NCBI GenBank assembly: GCA_028023455.1
Contig: JAQFVV010012404.1
Coordinates: 16,109,000-16,172,999 of the forward strand
DNA: 64,000 bases
Direction: 5' to 3'
Source of the DNA: Epiperipatus broadwayi
Taxonomy: Eukaryota; Onychophora; Udeonychophora; Euonychophora; Peripatidae
Shown here: positions 36,446 through 47,747 of the stretch, piece by piece
How the letters are laid out: every line of letters begins with the position of its first letter
How positions within the stretch are numbered: the stretch's first letter is position 1
Notes under the pieces: generated by a model
Database searches by the model: none
What the model was told of the DNA's origin: nothing
What the model saw: only the letters and a program-made list of their open reading frames with translations
Position numbers and translations under genes: made by a program

Positions 36446-37490
36446 TCGTTGAAAATACCGATTATTTAAGCAGACTTTGGTATTATTTATAAGAAACAAA
36501 TCATTTTTTTCTTTTTAAAGAAAAAATTGTTTAAAGGATTGTTTGTCAAAAGAAAAAGTATTAATTAGATTTTGAAAGAATGAAAAATGACGAAATTTTT
36601 GCCACTCTTACTTGACTATTAAGCCGAAGAAAAGTTATTTGAAAGAGTTAACTTTGGATATTTTAGAAATAACTATTTTATGAAAATAATTTTTGTTTTC
36701 TACAATTCCTTTTTAAGGATTTAAAAAACAATCTCTAATTTGAATTGTTAATCAAAATAGTTTATTATTATTTTTTTACCAAATCGAAATTTATTAATAC
36801 AAATATTTACATGTTATAAATAACAATTCAATCTGGTATTCGAATACAGTTAAGTTTTTGTTCATGCTAGCGTAGGATTTTTCTTTAGATAAACTTTGTC
36901 ATAGTTAATCCTACCTAGCCATTTGATTATTGGTTATTTACAAATGTATATGTAACACATTTATAGCAAAAGAATAAAACGTATAAAAATCTTCAACTAT
37001 CATTTGGAATTTGATTAACCTAGTAAATATTTTTTATTCATAGTTTATCTGTAGATAGAAGATAAAAATCTTTTATCTTAAAGCGGCCTATACGAACATT
37101 TTTATTTTATAAAGCTGTTTCTTTTTAATTTAAAATGTCTTATGCTGATTTAAGTAGACTGCACTTTTATTACCTGGACATATAAAAATTATAAATTCTT
37201 GATAAAACTTATTGAATTATTTTATACCATTTTGCCAGTGATTCATAATCAGAGAACAAACCAGCAGGGTAAATATTTGATATCAGTGAATATTACTGAC
37301 CCAAGAATGACTTAAATTGTAATATGTATATTTGCATTTTATAAAATATATCAAATGGAAAATAAATAATAATAGTCTGATTTGCTGCCTGTTATGTATG
37401 CGTGTACTATGTGAATGCACACACGTAAATAGCACTGCGATATTAGTTATATATATATACAAATAAAATGTCCGTTAATAAAAAAAAAAG
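36446..37490. other. AT-rich spacer
   Basis: No gene or element is supported. A (TA)n run lies near 37,450. Confidence 0.4.
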
Positions 37491-37758
37491 TACTGTAATA
37501 ACAATAAAAATAATAAATTAACGGCAATTAACTATTTTATGCAGTCTTTCTGTTGCGTTTGGTCTGGATTAATTATTTTTCTGTAAATTGGGTCTGTAAT
37601 CCAGACCAAACACAACACTTTCAATCCGCAGAAGTACTTTTCGTTAATTCCACTCTCCTCAACTGCCGTTATATTCAAAAAACATAACGAAAGCAAAAAT
37701 CAAGTTAATGCCATGAATTCCAAATTTTAATATTAGCAGCTTCACTGCTTCAGTTTTC

Positions 37759-37947
37759 TTGGATCATGAAAGAACATGTAAGTATAAATTTAAGTTTGAT
37801 ATTGAAAGTGTTAAGATTCTTCATGAACAGAGAAACCATAATAATAAAAAAATTAAGAAGGCACTTTTAATAAGTAGAGATAAAATGTATATAAATAATA
37901 GACAAGCTGCTAACATTAAAATTCGGGATTCATTGGATTTGAATTGA
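37759..37947 (+). pseudogene. PLE GIY-YIG nuclease C-terminal fragment
   Basis: A 62-residue open piece with KFKFDIESVKILHEQ and later INNRQAANIKIRDSLDLN. In PLE proteins a similar F(D/N)-x-(E/N)-x-x-KIL block followed by a basic helix forms the end of the GIY-YIG nuclease (compare FNWENTKIL at about 60,756). The N-terminal half with the GIY-YIG tyrosines is missing. The apparent start codon is only the first ATG in a truncated frame. It is flanked by inverted copies of the element's own 3' segment. Confidence 0.6.
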
Positions 37948-38453
37948 TGAAGTCTTCTGTTATGTTTTTTTGAATTTAATGGTAGTTGAGGGGATTTAAT
38001 GAATTAACCAAAAGTACTTTTGGGGATTGAAAGACTGTATATAACAGATAATTGCAATTATATTTATTATTTTTATTGTTATTACAATATATATAAACTT
38101 TTATTTTATGTCACAATTGATTTACAAAGTACAGGTATGAAAAAACATGTACTATAGAAAAATGCTTATTTCAAAATAAAGTATTGTAAGGTTGCCCATC
38201 CTATATATATGTATGTAAATGGATTATGTCCTGTACATAAGGAGTCAGAGTGACTTGTGGTAAACTTGGGTATGATGAGAAGGTTGGTACTAAGGTGGGC
38301 TTTGAGCATTCCATTATCAGATTTTCAATGAAATGGATGGCTGAACGGTTGTAGGGTGGAGTGGTTTGAAGCCTGTCCATTAAAGTATGAAGATTGGCTA
38401 TCTTAATATAAGCTGAGCTTTGATTGTATATATGTGTGAAGATGATAATCTGG

Positions 38454-38497
38454 ATCAACTGACGAGTGCTGGTTTAGCACGAAATACGTATATTGGC
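38454..38497 (+). ncRNA. Hammerhead ribozyme, canonical core (family 2)
   Basis: Core CTGACGA at 38,459-38,465 (position 7 is free to vary). Stem II GTGCT 38,466-38,470 pairs perfectly with AGCAC 38,476-38,480, with the standard G-C first pair and loop GGTTT. GAA lies at 38,481-38,483. Stem III ATA/TAT (38,484-38,486 with 38,489-38,491) has a CG loop. H17 is A at 38,492. Stem I is weaker here (TCAA with TTGG, then mismatches), so cleavage may be slow without tertiary contacts. This is the best core in the window. Confidence 0.82.
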
Positions 38498-38679
38498 GAT
38501 TATCATTTCGACATGTGTGTGATCAAGTGTATCAATGGTATGAGATAGCATGGATGGTTGAGAGTGATTTAAAAGTCTGAATTCAAATCCCCTATATATT
38601 ACATATATAAGTGTAGGTATGAAAAAGTCTGTACTGTAGAAAAATTCATACTTCAAAATAACATATAGTAAAATATGGA

Positions 38680-39440
38680 AAACTACCAACATTGTTTAAG
38701 AATATACTAAGAATATTTCAAAATGCTTACATGCAGAATAGTTTAATAATGTTTAAAGAACTTCAAATATTGAAAACAAAAGTCTTGAAGGGAATATAAC
38801 TTTCATAGAAGTTTGAGTAAAAAATTGAATCTGCAATTAATAATAAATTATGGTCAGATTTTAGTGCTTTTGACATATTAGATCAACATTGAACGTTAAG
38901 TTGTGAAGTCAATGTCTTGCTATTTATCTAGTCCTATTCAGAAAAATAAGATTACAATTTATGGCCTAATCTAAAGTAAATGATAGTTGCTTAAGAATAA
39001 ACTAGCAATTGATTTAATTTTTAAAATTATAATTTCTAAATCGCACAAGAGTCAGTTCTAGTTTAAGATTTATGATGTTTAACTTCTTAAGTTTTAATAG
39101 TATGTATTAGTGAACTGTTAAGCTTGTGTTTTACTAATTAAAGCTTGCATGCTATCATTGAAATGTCTTGAAATGATAGTGACTATTTTTACATCTAAGT
39201 TAAAAAGCGTTTGTGGGAGCAATAAAAGATAGTTTTTAAAACCCAATGAAAAATGTGTTGATAATTATCACATTGAGCTTTGTATAAGAATTGTGTATTA
39301 CTATGTAAATAAAAGTGTTCAATAAAGCAATGTAAATAAAACTATAGGTATCAATAGGATTTCTCATGTTGAACCACTAATAAAATAATACTCTGAAGAT
39401 TTTCCAATATCTCGAATTTGTAGTACTATCGGGTTATGAA
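38680..39440. other. AT-rich spacer
   Basis: No gene or known element seen. Confidence 0.4.
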
Positions 39441-39445
39441 TATAT

Positions 39446-40685
39446 ATTACAACTCTCACATCTGACTTTACAGGCATTGCTTTGATAATATTTTAAAGAT
39501 TTTTCTTTATTATGCATAACAAAATATTAAAAGATAAGAATAGAAAGCACATTTTAAAGTGGTTTTAAAATATTAAAAGTAAGTGTAAGATAAAATGTGC
39601 TATTATTTTATTTTTTTTAAATTACTTTAAAAAAATGTTATGGGAACTAACAGAAGCTTTTTAAATCATCTGCTTTCAAGAAACTGGGGTAAAAATTACT
39701 GTAAAGAAAAAAAAGTTGTAAGAATTATCATGCATTTCATGGAGTAGAAAATCATCCAGGATACTTTCTCTGATCTATTCAGGATTGTAGCTGAGTACAG
39801 AGCTGTAGACAAAAAATGCTTTAAAATTTAACATTGGTTCTGTTGATCTATTCATCACTATTTAATTCTGAAGAAATATTTGACATTTACTTGATAAAAA
39901 AAAGAGAAAACTAGTCATCTAAATTGATTATCCCATAGAAATGTACTTCTATAAATTAATCTGTGAATCTACCCATTTGAAATAGTTAGAAGAAAATTGC
40001 AATTGAAACTCTCCTGAAAAAAATGCCACAGAATTAACCAAAAGAAATTAAAATATTATATTGCCAGCAGATATTAAAATTTAATGATTAATGACCATGT
40101 TCTCACATTTACAGATACAAAATATATATGTGAGCTCACAAAGATATTAAAGTAAATCAACTGAACTTTCTATAGCTATCCTCAAAGAGATTGTAAGTTA
40201 CAAAGATTTTTTCCTTCTCAGTATGACTGACATATAATTTTCTTAATAGTAAATATGTAAATATATTTTTATTATCATTATTGTCATGTAATTCTATTCT
40301 TTAATTAAAGTTATTATTAAAACAGGCAAAATTCTCCATACCATATTGCTACTCATTGCAAATCAGAGTAATAAATGGATGCCATGTTTAAAGTTATTGT
40401 TGTTAATAATTTTATTACTTGCTATTTTTTATTAGGTAGAGGAAGATAATACTCAGGAAATATAATTGAATGTGTATGGAAACTTGTTTGATTGTTGCTT
40501 GTGATCGGTACCGACTTGCCAATTAAAAATAAATTTTATGCAGTCACTCCACCTTGTACATGGTTGCCCATTAGTTATCTTTAAATTCCCCTAGATGAAA
40601 CTTTAATTTGCCAAACATTGTATTTATTTTATTTTATTGTTAATTGTCTTCATTATCAATTATAAAAAGAATGGTTGCTGTTACA
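39446..40685 (+). repeat. 5' LTR of an LTR retrotransposon
   Basis: The first about 970 bases are repeated in direct orientation at 45,949-47,835 (once the foldback insertion there is removed): shared blocks CACATCTGA.TTTACAGGCATTG, ACAAAATATTAAAAGATA, TTTAAAGTGGTTTTAAAAT and ATCATGCATTTCATGGA. Just after TTACA at 40,685 comes TTTGGGATCCTGTGTCTGGG, laid out like the start of the primer-binding region after a Gypsy-type 5' LTR (weak inference). The 72-bp stub at 40,316 is a later insertion. Exact ends are uncertain because the first bases differ between LTRs. Confidence 0.6.
40316..40387 (-). mobile_element. 72-bp truncated stub of hammerhead family 1 with TSD
   Basis: Sequence matching the end of the 50/62 kb family (AAACAGGCAAAATTCTCCATA, then TAATAAATGGATGCCA) is flanked by TTAAAGTTATT at 40,305-40,315 and 40,388-40,398. 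The partner LTR at about 47,793-47,815 has an uninterrupted TTAATTAAAATTATTGTTGTT, the empty site. In the hammerhead sense only the 3' end is retained, as expected for a 5'-truncated reverse-transcription product. Confidence 0.8.
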
Positions 40686-41084
40686 TTTGGGATCCTGTGT
40701 CTGGGATTATCTTGATTAAAACAAACAGGGATTGAATCCATTTTAGTTTTAAAATATATACTTTTTTATTATTAAAATTCAAAAAAATATAAATTAGTCA
40801 TTGGAATATTTGGTCAAATGAGAAATAAAATCATTTATTTTATTACAAGTAAAAACCAATAGTGATATAAATACATTGGTAGAGATAATAGTAATATGCA
40901 TATAAATAAAACAAGGGATTAAATTTAAAACACCTTGCACTTTTAGAAAGATTGCATGATGAAAAGAGTGGTGAGCATTCTAGTTATTAAATAAATAAAA
41001 GAAATAAATACATTTTTAAAGACAATTTTATAAAAAAATGACAAGCTAATTTTGTTTATATAAATTATATATATGATTATCCAA

Positions 41085-42333
41085 GCTAAAGCAAAAATGG
41101 AAGCTCAGAAAAGTAAAACTGACATCATGATAGTGAGTTTAAAAACATAATCATGAGCATATTCCCTGAAATGAAAAGCCAAATGGAAGATTTTAAAACA
41201 CACCCCCACACACAAAAGAAATTAAAGGGAACTTGGGAAGCATGTTTAAACAAAATACAGAAACTAAAGAGAACATGGAAAGAATATTCATGGAAATGAG
41301 AAAACAAATTAAGAATCAGACAAATGGAGCAATTAAATGTGCAAATTATGGATAGATTGGAAAATCGTTTTGTAGAGTTAGGGAAAGTAAAATTGATAAA
41401 ATAAGTCTCTAAGTTCAACTGAATAAAAATGATCAGGATAAGAAATTTGAATAATTGCATAGGATAGTTGATGAAATAAAAATAGAGAATAGACAAGAGT
41501 TGACTCAAGCGAAGATAGAAATCAACTATTTGACTCAAAAAATTGAAAATATTCAAATAAAAGGTGAGAGTCAAGTTAAAATACATGAAGGGATAACAGA
41601 GAGATTAGTGAAAATAGAGCTAGATATATCTATGTTAGATGAAGCAGATAAAGCTAGTGATAAATGCCTCACTGCATTAGTTAAAAGTATTCAGTATACT
41701 GATAATTTAAATAATTTTAACCCAGAAGCTTTGGAGGATGATAGTTGCATTATAGTTGACTGTTCAATGTAGGTGTGAAGAAATGTGTGATTTGAAAAAT
41801 GAAATGGATGATCAAGATCACTTTAATAGAATCTAATATAAAAGTAATTTGTTTGGTAGAGTGTATTGTTCAATAAGAAATTTATATTCAAAAACTTATT
41901 ATATGAAGATTAGAGTTAAAAGTAGAACTAGAAAGCATAAAATAAATATTCATTTTTTAAAAAATAAATCCGAGTTACTATATGATAAAGGTATTACAGG
42001 TCATTCTGAGTGAGAGCCTACATAGTGATTAAAAAATATTCAGAGAGAGACAAGGTTTAACCCTTTTATGAATAAAAATGGTCTCTAAGTTGATGACTTT
42101 GGACTTGTTAATGAGTACTTAACAGAAGAAAATGGACAAATAATTTATAAAGTACACACCACAAAGGTAGATTCTGCTGAGCATTGGAAAAAAAAGTCTA
42201 GTTAAAAAAAGAATTGCTAAAACAATAGTTTATAAAAAAAAGTCATGGCAAATGAACTAGTAATAATGATGTTCCATTCAATATTGAAAGGTTGTTAAAC
42301 AAAACAAAAAAAAAATGAAGTACTGTCTTGATA
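41085..42333 (+). pseudogene. Coiled-coil ORF of the LTR element (gag-like, degenerate)
   Basis: The open core (41,455-41,772) encodes about 105 residues of E/K/Q/I heptad-like sequence (for example IENRQELTQAKIEINYLTQK). Upstream frames from 41,085 (MEAQKSKTDIM, then NTETKENMERIFMEMRKQI) continue the coiled coil through stops, and downstream frames read FNPFMNKNG, then LVNEYLTEENGQIIYKVHTT at about 42,050-42,150. It lies between LTR-like repeats, where a gag would be expected; similar coiled-coil N-termini occur in some large Gypsy gags (family knowledge). I cannot identify a capsid domain. The hAT element at 42,342 has inserted just downstream. No pol is present, so the element is deleted or non-autonomous. 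Confidence 0.5.
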
Positions 42334-42341
42334 CTCTAAAT

Positions 42342-45134
42342 CAGCACTTCTTAAACTTTTTTCATTCATGACCCCTTTTTATCATGGAGATGTTTTCATG
42401 ACCCTTGATATCAAATATAAAATAGATATAGAAATAAATATTCCCATAAATAATTTATTTCTTTGGTAAACAATATACATATGAAAATAAGTAATTTTAG
42501 GATTTGTTTTAAATATACAAAAAATAATGAAAGAAAATCATGTTTTAATGAGACGGATGTGCTTGTTTTTTGTTGCATAACAAATTAAATCTTGGAGAAA
42601 ATATTTGATACTGCTGGAAGTAAAGCATCTTCAACGTTTTTCAGCATTGAACAATATTTGGATTTAATATACATTAAAGCTGAAAAAGTCATTTCACATA
42701 AGTATGTGTTGCTGAATGACAGAGAACATTTTTTGCCATTTCAAAAATTGTGGGAAGTTCAGTCCTAACTCTGATCCAGAATTCAATCAAGGATTTTTGT
42801 GGAGAGTCAAGTTTTAAGTTTGAGTCACTCGATAGTTGAGCTTTATATGGCAGGTGATTAATCTAATTAATGTCAATCAAAAATGATCTTTGAATCCAAG
42901 ATAATTTTTTAAAATCTAAATTCAATATAAAGCATTTGCAAAATTGTGTTTCTAGGGGTTTTAAGTGATCTATAATAATTCTTGCAATTAAAGTTTTATA
43001 ATTTTTTTTTTCAATTATAAAATTGTCGATAGTCGAAAACATTTCCAATTAATCATTTTCCACCCTATTCTTCCAAATGTCGATCTTTTTAATAAAATCT
43101 TCAATTTTATCATTGGAAGTAAAAATATTGCTATTTTTTCCTTGAAGAGATAAGTTAAGATCATTTAGCTTATCAAAAATATCAGACAAATAGCACAGCT
43201 TTGATAGCCATAAGTCATTTTAAAAAAGAGCAGCAAGTACCAGATTTTTGTTCCATTAAAAATATAATAACTTCTTTTTTTAATAATAATCTTCTTAAAC
43301 TTCACCCTCTTGACATCCATTTTACTTCTGCATGTAATAATAAAATTTTGTATTCAGAGTCCATGTCTTTACAAAGATTTGAAAATAAATGGCTGTTAAG
43401 GCACAGCTTTTAATAAAGTTTATAATTTGACAGCATCTTGAAGCACATTGTTCAATTCTGTTGCTATTTTTTTTGCTGCAATGGCCCCTCAATAGATCAG
43501 GCAGTATGTAAAAGTTACATGATTACTACCAGAAGCTTTAACAAATAATTTAAAACCAATATTTCCACCAGTCATTGCTTTTGCACTATCTATGCATACT
43601 CCAAAGCAAATTTTCTATTCTAAACCTTCAGTTTTAAAAAATTGTCTACTTTATTATATATGTCTTCCCCTCTAGTATGTTCCTCCAAAGAATGACAAAA
43701 TAACAATTCTTCCTCAATGTTTTCTTTATAAATGTATTTGACATGTACAAATATTTGAGCTATTTTTGAAATATCAGTTGTTTTGTCCAAGTAAATTGTT
43801 GATATTAGGCTTTCTTTAAATCTAGTAATAAGTTGCTCAAATTGGTCATTGCTAATTTCAGAAATTGTATTAGTAACAGTGTCATTTGACAATGGAATTT
43901 TCTGAATTTCATCACCATATTTACTTTCATGAAGTATTTCTACTATTTTAATAGAAGCAGGTAATATAACATCGTTTCCAATAGTGTATGACTTTTAATT
44001 TTTAGAAATCAAATATTAAACTTCATATAATGTGAGTAAATATTTTTCATTTTTCTTTATTTGAAGTTTTTAATAGTTGTTTGAAATATTCTTTTGGTTT
44101 ATTGACATATGAAGGATGTTTGGATTCAAAATGCCTTTTTAATTTTGATGGTTTCATGCTCTCCATAGGCAAAATATTATTACAAATTAAACAGAGAGGT
44201 TGTTCATTACCATCACAGTTGTTGAAAGAAGGCAAATTGGAGAAATGTCTCATCATATTTTCTTGTTCACATCTTAGATGCCTTTTTCTGATTATGAGAT
44301 CTTGCTTGAAGAGACTTTGTGGTATCTGCATCATTACCTTTGGTACCAAATTTCAACCATTTATCCATGGATAAAAAATATTTTTATCCTAAAATATAAA
44401 TAAAGTAACAGTACTTATTAGTTAGCAGAGACATCAAGTGGCAGCTGTGTTTTTTGTTTAATTATAGGTTGCACATTTACTCCCGTATGTTCTATTTTTA
44501 ATCCCCGTATATTTTATTTTTTAATATTTAAAAAATATCAATTATAAATTATCTGTTAAGTTTAAAAAATAGGAATATGTTTTTGCTTGTTAATAAATAA
44601 ATGACAATAAGTTTTAAATAAAAACTAAAATTTTATAATAACTAATAGGATGATAAACTTTGAATAAAAAAGTGAAAAAAAGTATATAAGCATTTTTATA
44701 TATGAAAAACATTTTCATAATATTTATTCAAATAAATACCAACCTTAGTCAAGTAAAGAAGTAAAATACAATATTATTGAAATAAAACTGAAACAAATAA
44801 CTTGACCCGAAATGCATCATATAATCACAGTGGCACCAACCTTATTCTTGCCACTGCAGCATATATTTTGATTCTGAATTAACTTATATGCTGAAATCGC
44901 AAGACAGCATGACTATTATGATGCATTTGGTGTTATTTTTCAATATGTAAATATAATTTACAGCTCAACTTGACCATCATTACGATTTTATAATTGTGCT
45001 GCACAGAAAATGTAATATATTAAATTAAAGATAATGAAGGGATTATGACTAATATGTCTTTAAATTCATGTATCGAATTAAATTTCATGACCCCAACTTG
45101 AATGGGGTTGTGACCCACAGTTTAAGAAATGCTG
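42342..45134 (-). mobile_element. Complete hAT DNA transposon with 8-bp TSD
   Basis: A 2,793-base element bounded by CTCTAAAT (42,334-42,341 and 45,135-45,142). Termini: CAGCACTTCTTAAACT on the left and, as reverse complement, CAGCATTTCTTAAACT on the right, followed by copies of a TCATGACCCC or GTCACAACCCC motif. The 8-bp TSD and CAG-type ends are hallmarks of hAT elements. It carries a broken transposase gene on the minus strand and sits inside the LTR element at 39.4-47.8 kb, so it is younger than that element. Confidence 0.88.
42600..44368 (-). pseudogene. hAT transposase (BED-finger, ZBED/FAM200-like), broken
   Basis: The start is taken at MDKWLKFGTK (44,368), a usual opening of this hAT group. 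It is followed by a frameshift, then RKYDETFLQFAF, then a BED-type zinc finger (CLICNNILPMESMKPSKLKR, ending HFESKHP; 44,047-44,349) with C-x2-C and H-x4-H ligands. Next comes the RNase H-like catalytic region: an open piece at 43,620-43,892 reads SNDTVTNTISEISND and TIYLDKTTDISKIAQIFVHV, where the group usually has an acidic LDESTD; the E is K here. The C-terminal dimerisation region STYLCE-type reads NTYLCEMTFSALMYIKSKYC (42,660-42,710). Several stops and frameshifts separate these pieces, so no active transposase is made. Full proteins of this type are about 600-650 residues, which fits the DNA length. Confidence 0.85.
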
Positions 45135-45461
45135 CTCTAAATGTTTGATAGAAGTTTCAGAATTCTTGTGTCATATTTAAATCAGGCTAATATACAAGTT
45201 TCATATCTACATTCCAATAATGTCAATAAATGAGTAGTTGGAAAAAATGATCAGGGTTCAGACTCAAATGATATCACTCTATATTTGTGTTGTTGATTAA
45301 GAAAGCAAAATTAATTTTATCAGTTTGTTGAAATTTGATCATGTTGCTTTCTGTATTGGTGATGAATGGAGAGTATTTCATTGTTTGAAGATTGTCATGT
45401 TTTATTGATATTTCAGAGTTTTTATCTCAGCACTACTTTTAACCATATTTTATATTTATCA

Positions 45462-45590
45462 TTCTCTAAGTCTCCAAAGTGAGCTAGGCATAGTTGAATA
45501 TTTGTCAGCCTCTAAGTCTCAAAAATGAGTCAGATATATTTTGATATTTGTCAACCTCTAAGTCTCATAGTAGAGCAAGGCTTTATTTAA
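45462..45590. repeat. Three tandem ~45-base repeats
   Basis: Three copies of a unit of the form TCTCTAAGTCTC..AA.TGAG or CCTCTAAGTCTC, then ATATTTGTCA, at about 45,462, 45,508 and 45,553. They lie in the 3' internal part of the LTR element; subterminal tandem repeats of this sort are common there. No function inferred. Confidence 0.65.
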
Positions 45591-45930
45591 ATGCATTGTT
45601 CATTATATGCTTAGGTTGATATTATATTTGTGCTTTAGATATCTCTCTGGCATTTATATTGCATGATACACTCAGTGTCAGTTTTGTTCACCTCAACATT
45701 GCAGGTAGATGACAAAGTCCAATAAATAATTTTTATTGAATTAATGAAACAGATATTTTTATATGAATACTAATATACTGGATTTGTAAGGATGGCATAC
45801 CAGCTTGTAAGTCCATTTCCAAAGAAATATAGTTAAGCAAGAAATTATTGCAAAATTAAAAAAAATTGTTCTTTTATATGGCAATAAAATTGAATGATAT
45901 TTATGACTAAATTGATTCTATTTTATTCCT

Positions 45931-45948
45931 AAATGGAGGAGGGGCAAA
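45931..45948 (+). promoter_or_regulatory. Polypurine tract of the LTR element
   Basis: AAATGGAGGAGGGGCAAA lies immediately before the TGTAAC start of the 3' LTR, the expected position of the plus-strand primer. Confidence 0.7.
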
Positions 45949-47176
45949 TGTAACTATCACATCTGAGTTTACAGGCATTGCCTTTGTTTTTAATATTTTT
46001 TATTATGTGTAACAAAATATTAAAAGATATGGATATAGAATAAATTTTAAAGTGGTTTTAAAATGTTAAAAATAAGTATAAGATAAAATTATTTTATTCA
46101 TTTAAAATAAATATTTTTTTTTAAAAAACAAAAATGTTGCTATGGGAACCAACATCAATTTTCTAAATCATCTGCTTCCAAGAAATCATGGAAAGAATTG
46201 TAACACACTTGGTCATTGTGTCTTTTACTGTAAAAAAATTAAGTTAATATCATGCATTTCATGGAGGATGCTTTTCTTGATTTTTGCAGGATTGTAGCTG
46301 AGTAAAGTGATTATCCCATAGAAATATACTTCTCTAAATTAATCTGCAAATATACCTATTTTAAATGCCCAGAAAAAAATTGCAATAGAAACTCTCCTAA
46401 GAAAAATGCCATGGAATGAACCAAAAAAAAAGCTAAAATATTATATAGCCAGCAAACATTAAATTTTAATGATTAATGCTTATGTTCCCACATTTACAGA
46501 AGCAAAATATATGTGATTTCACCAAGATGTTAAAATAAATCAGTTGAACTTTCTATAGCTATCTCAAAGAGATTGTAAGTTACAAAGATTTTTCCCCTCT
46601 CACATGATCACCATATAATTTTCTTAATTGTAAATATGTAAATATACTTATTTATTATCATTATTTAACATCTAAAATACAAGAAATAAATACTTTATGT
46701 TGCTTTTGCAAATTAAAAATAAATCCTAGATATAATAAAATATCTTTATCTAACAAGAAAATGATATATGACAACAGCTGTAATATAGTCATAACACATA
46801 AAAATAACATAAAAAAGTTCTTTTTGGCAAATTTTAAATTTTTGCCCTTTTCATTATGTCTTAACTACAAAAATAACCTATATTGCATACATAGTGACAT
46901 CTACCAGTTCTATACAAAATTAACACAAGCCTATAATTTATGCTTAAATATCTTTATAATAACATATACAATCCTCCATTCATTTTTCATTATCCAATTA
47001 TTAGTTAAATTAATTGACATTTTATAAATGTTCATACAATTATTTCTGTTATAATTAATGTAATTGGTTTCATTGATCTTCCTTCTATTAATTTCTTTAA
47101 TATAATTTAATGGACTTATATTCTTAACACAATCTATTCAATGTCCATATTTTAAGTAGTGAACATATAATGCAGT

Positions 47177-47473
47177 ATGGTTTATTATGGACATATAGCA
47201 AAACAATTAGAAGAAAGGGCTAAAGAACATAATAATGCTATTAATAGGAGATACAACAGATCTGCATTAGATGTTCACTACTTAAAAGATGGACATAGTA
47301 TAAATTGTGTTAAGAATATAATTCCATTAAATTATATTAAAGAAATTAATAGAAAGAAGATATATGAAACCAATTACATTAATTATAACAGAAATAATTG
47401 TATGAACATTTATAAAATGTCAATTAATTTAACTAATAATTGGATAATAAAAAATGAATGGAGGGTTGTATAA
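47177..47473 (+). pseudogene. PLE GIY-YIG endonuclease fragment
   Basis: A 98-residue open frame: YYGHIAKQLEERAKEHNNAI, then SALDVHYLKDGHSINCVKNI, then RKKIYETNYI. This follows the PLE GIY-YIG pattern: a YxG motif, a basic helix with an R/K-x-KEH block, an SAL-x-x-H-x-x-x-x-GH block, and a glutamate-bearing helix near the C-terminus. The first GIY strand and all of the RT are missing, so it is a 5'-truncated fragment and the ATG is probably fortuitous. Catalytic-type residues (Y, R/K, E) appear mostly kept. A second, antisense partial copy makes up the left arm of the foldback (about 46,760-47,162). The stop at 47,471 is followed by the element's 3' untranslated tail. Confidence 0.72.
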
Positions 47474-47719
47474 TACATGATATTATAAAGATATTTAAGC
47501 ATAAATTATAGGCTTGTGTTAATTTTATAAAGAGCCGGTAGATGTCACTATGTAAGCAATATAAATTATTTTTGTAGTTAAGACATATAAAAAAGGGCAA
47601 AAATTTAAAATTTGATGAAAAGAGCTTTTTTATGTTATTTTTATATGTTATAATTATATGATTATATTACAGCTGTTGTCATATGTCATTTTGTTGTTAG
47701 ATAAAGATATTTTATTATA

Positions 47720-47747
47720 AACAGAGCAAAACTCTCCATACAGTATT
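47720..47747 (-). mobile_element. 28-bp stub of hammerhead family 1 with 11-bp TSD
   Basis: AACAGAGCAAAACTCTCCAT.. (28 bases) matches the extreme end of the 50/62 kb family. It is flanked by ATTTTATTATA at 47,709-47,719 and 47,748-47,758. The left arm of the surrounding foldback (46,730-46,750) shows the uninterrupted complement, so the insertion is precise and later than the foldback. Confidence 0.78.

Larger units (their letters stand above)
37492..38675. mobile_element. PLE remnant with inverted tail and hammerhead terminal repeat
   Basis: The left part (37,492-37,725) is an inverted copy of the segment at about 37,950-38,090: both carry the AAGTACTTTT..GTTAATT block, the AACTGCC..TTA..TTC block and an ATTTATTATTTTTATTGTTA end. 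Between them 37,759-37,947 encodes a GIY-YIG C-terminal piece. To the right follow a family-2 unit (about 38,185-38,605) with an intact hammerhead at 38,454, and a 55-base direct repeat (AGGTATGAAAAA.. at 38,133-38,190 and 38,615-38,672) spaced about 480 bases, as expected for repeated terminal units. A small inverted pair TTTGGTCTGGATTA / TAATCCAGACCAAA lies near 37,557-37,607. This copy links the hammerhead family to a PLE coding region. Confidence 0.65.

Noticed and set aside
41125-41586. 153-codon minus-strand frame opposite the coiled-coil ORF
   Set aside because: Its F/L/I-rich sequence is the antisense of an A-rich coding stretch; the plus strand has the coherent heptad-like sequence.
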